Of a DNA stretch of 8,331 bases, positions 6,934 to 8,331 are shown piece by piece; the stretch's first letter is position 1, and every line of letters begins with the position of its first letter. The notes below the pieces were generated by a model. The model made no database searches and was not told where the DNA came from. It saw only the letters and a program-made list of their open reading frames with translations. The position numbers and the translations under genes were made by a program. The stretch is from Deltaproteobacteria bacterium (GTDB taxonomy: Bacteria; Desulfobacterota; Deferrisomatia; Deferrisomatales; Deferrisomataceae). The stretch lies in NCBI GenBank assembly GCA_013152215.1, contig JAADGT010000135.1:1-8331 (forward strand), in the 5' to 3' direction.

Positions 6934-7550
6934 ACCGGGGATTCACGCTGATCGAGGTGGTGGTGACCCTGGCCCTGCTGGCCCTGGTCCTCTCCCTGGT
7001 CCAGGGGACCTACTCCGGGGCCGTGCGCAGCCGGGACCGCTCGTCGCAGGCCACGGCCGAGGTGCACCAGGCGGCCCTCGTCCTTGATCGGATGGCCACG
7101 GAGATCTCCGGGGCCCTGGTGTCCGCGAGCCGGGCGCCGGCCACCGGGTTCGTGGTGGAGCCGGACGCCGACGGGAACACGACCTTGACCTTCACCACCC
7201 GCCTCGCGCCGATTCCGGGGCTCCGCCCCGGGGGGCCCGTGGAACTTCGGTACACCCTGGAGGCCGACGAGGACGGGGTGCTACGGCTGGTGCGGAGGGA
7301 GGAGGCCGACCCCGACGAGGACATCGAGGAGGGGGGGCTGGCCTATGCCGTGCTGGAGAACGTGCTGCGCTTCCAGGTGCGGTGCTACGACGGCACGGAG
7401 TGGACCGAGTCGTGGGACAGCCGCATCCGGGAGGAGGAGCCGTTCCTGCCCGAAGCCGTGTCGCTGGAGATCGCATGGGGACCGGACGAGGACCACGAAC
7501 GGATGCTGCGCACCGCCACCCCCCTGTACTCCCGCCGGAGGCTGCCGTGA
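6930..7550 (+). CDS. gspJ: GspJ, minor pseudopilin, probable CTG start
   Basis: GspJ is part of the I-J-K tip complex of the pseudopilus. From CTG 6930 it is 206 residues, a usual length. The leader is only four residues (MNRG if CTG is read as Met), followed by FTLIEVVVTLALLALVLSLV with Glu at mature +5. After the helix come AALVLDRMATEISGAL, a GspJ-like region, then a beta-rich domain with TLTFTTR, ELRYTLEADEDGVLRLVRRE and VLENVLRFQVRCYDG. Near the end are EAVSLEIAWG and the basic terminus YSRRRLP. No ATG, GTG or TTG lies in frame close upstream, and the next downstream start, GTG 6957, falls inside the membrane helix and loses Gly-1 and Glu+5. CTG overlaps the gspI stop as CTGA. The alternative is a sequence error that removed a normal start. 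Confidence 0.9.
   Translation: MNRGFTLIEVVVTLALLALVLSLVQGTYSGAVRSRDRSSQATAEVHQAALVLDRMATEISGALVSASRAPATGFVVEPDADGNTTLTFTTRLAPIPGLRPGGPVELRYTLEADEDGVLRLVRREEADPDEDIEEGGLAYAVLENVLRFQVRCYDGTEWTESWDSRIREEEPFLPEAVSLEIAWGPDEDHERMLRTATPLYSRRRLP
7537..7541 (+). promoter_or_regulatory. Shine-Dalgarno deciding the GTG start of gspK
   Basis: GGAGG lies 5 bases before GTG 7547, inside the Arg-rich end of gspJ. It supports the GTG that overlaps the gspJ stop as GTGA and leaves a correct short basic leader. Confidence 0.75.
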
Positions 7551-8331
7551 GCCGCCAGAGGGGCGCCGCCCTGCTGCTCGTGCTGCTCCTGGTCAGCCTC
7601 CTCTCCATCGTGGTGGTTGAGTTCCTCCGGGAGGCCCGGGTGGAGGCCCGCACCGCGGCGAATCTCCGTGACGCCCTCCAGGCCCATGCCCTGCTGCGCT
7701 CGGGCATCGCGGTGGGCTCGGCCCTTCTGCGGGCCGACGCCCGGGACAACCAGGTGGACCACCGGGGCGAATCCTGGGCCGACGTGATCCCTCCGATCCC
7801 GCTGGGGGACGGGGTGCTCGCCGTGTCGGTGCACGACCTGTACGGCCGGTTTCCGCTGGGAGCGGTCCTGAACGATCGCGGGGAGCCCCTGGCATCGCGC
7901 GTGGAGGCGCTGCGGCGGCTCTTCGAGGCCGCGGCCCCCGCGGACGCGGACCCGGACGGCCTGGTGGAGGCTCTGGTGGATTGGATCGACGCCAACACCG
8001 ACGGCCTGTACGAGGACAATCCCGAACACCCGGTTCCCAACCGACCGCTGGCGGACGTGGACGAGCTGGGCAAGATCGAGGGGTTCACCCCCGAGGTGGT
8101 GGCGGCGGTGCGGCCCTACCTGGACGTGAGGGCGGATCCCAAGGTCAACGTGAACACCGCGCCGGTCCCGGTGCTCCACGCCCTGCACCCGGATCTGGGC
8201 CTGGACCGGGCCCAGGAGCTCTACGACGACCTCACCGAGACCCCCCTGGACCGCCCCACCCAGCTGAAGAACCGCTCGGCCATGGCCGGGCTCGCCCTGA
8301 CCCGGCTCGTGTTCGAGGTGGTGGTGGAGAG
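7547..8331 (+). CDS. gspK: GspK, large minor pseudopilin (3' partial)
   Basis: GspK caps the pseudopilus tip with GspI and GspJ. The frame from GTG 7547 is open to the window edge, giving 261 residues of what is usually a protein of 300 or more. The leader MSRQRG is followed by a hydrophobic helix AALLLVLLLVSLLSIVVVEF. The mature +5 residue (11) is Leu rather than Glu, a known feature of GspK, consistent with tip placement. Next come FLREARVEARTAANLRDALQ, a GspK-like stretch, and a beta segment GVLAVSVHDLYGRFPLG. An alpha-helical insertion follows with LVDWIDANTDGLYEDNP (DWID at 145-148), LADVDELGKIEGF and KVNVNTAPVPVL (199-210), all usual GspK landmarks. It overlaps gspJ by GTGA. The missing end, and probably gspL and gspM, lie beyond the window. 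Confidence 0.94.
   Translation, partial: MSRQRGAALLLVLLLVSLLSIVVVEFLREARVEARTAANLRDALQAHALLRSGIAVGSALLRADARDNQVDHRGESWADVIPPIPLGDGVLAVSVHDLYGRFPLGAVLNDRGEPLASRVEALRRLFEAAAPADADPDGLVEALVDWIDANTDGLYEDNPEHPVPNRPLADVDELGKIEGFTPEVVAAVRPYLDVRADPKVNVNTAPVPVLHALHPDLGLDRAQELYDDLTETPLDRPTQLKNRSAMAGLALTRLVFEVVVE

Noticed and set aside
6957..7550. GTG 6957 as the gspJ start.
   Set aside because: It would delete Gly-1, Phe+1 and Glu+5 of the prepilin motif visible in frame just upstream.

Overview
The window is a single densely packed operon segment encoding a type II secretion system (T2SS, general secretory pathway). All genes lie on the + strand in the canonical order gspC-D-E-F-G-H-I-J-K. The first gene (gspC) enters from the left edge without its start, and the last (gspK) runs off the right edge without its stop. 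The DNA is very GC-rich by eye, with strong G/C at third codon positions. A Gram-negative host follows from the outer-membrane secretin. The style of GspC, GspD and GspG resembles what I recall from Geobacter-like Desulfobacterota (deltaproteobacteria), but that placement is from memory and only moderately secure.

Layout: gspC (1-723, partial) is the inner-membrane to secretin connector. gspD (728-2686) is the secretin. gspE (GTG at 2683, to 4380) is the cytoplasmic ATPase and gspF (4390-5610) the inner-membrane platform protein. gspG (5627-6073) is the major pseudopilin. gspH (6070-6575, frame-interrupted), gspI (6562-6933), gspJ (CTG at 6930, to 7550) and gspK (7547 to the edge, partial) are the minor pseudopilins. 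The largest gap between genes is 16 bases and five junctions overlap, so there is no room for an internal promoter or terminator outside coding sequence. GspE hydrolyses ATP to drive assembly of the GspG pseudopilus on GspF. H, I, J and K form its tip, and folded periplasmic substrates leave through GspD, which GspC links to the inner membrane.

The main anomaly is in gspH. The prepilin leader, membrane helix and start of the mature domain are in one frame, and the rest of the protein is in the -1 frame. The switch falls exactly at a run of nine A (6247-6255) in otherwise GC-rich DNA. It is either a one-base homopolymer error, a real phase-off mutation, or a functional slippage site that sets how much full-length GspH is made. 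A second oddity is gspJ, whose only start that keeps its prepilin motif is a CTG overlapping the gspI stop, behind a strong Shine-Dalgarno sequence.
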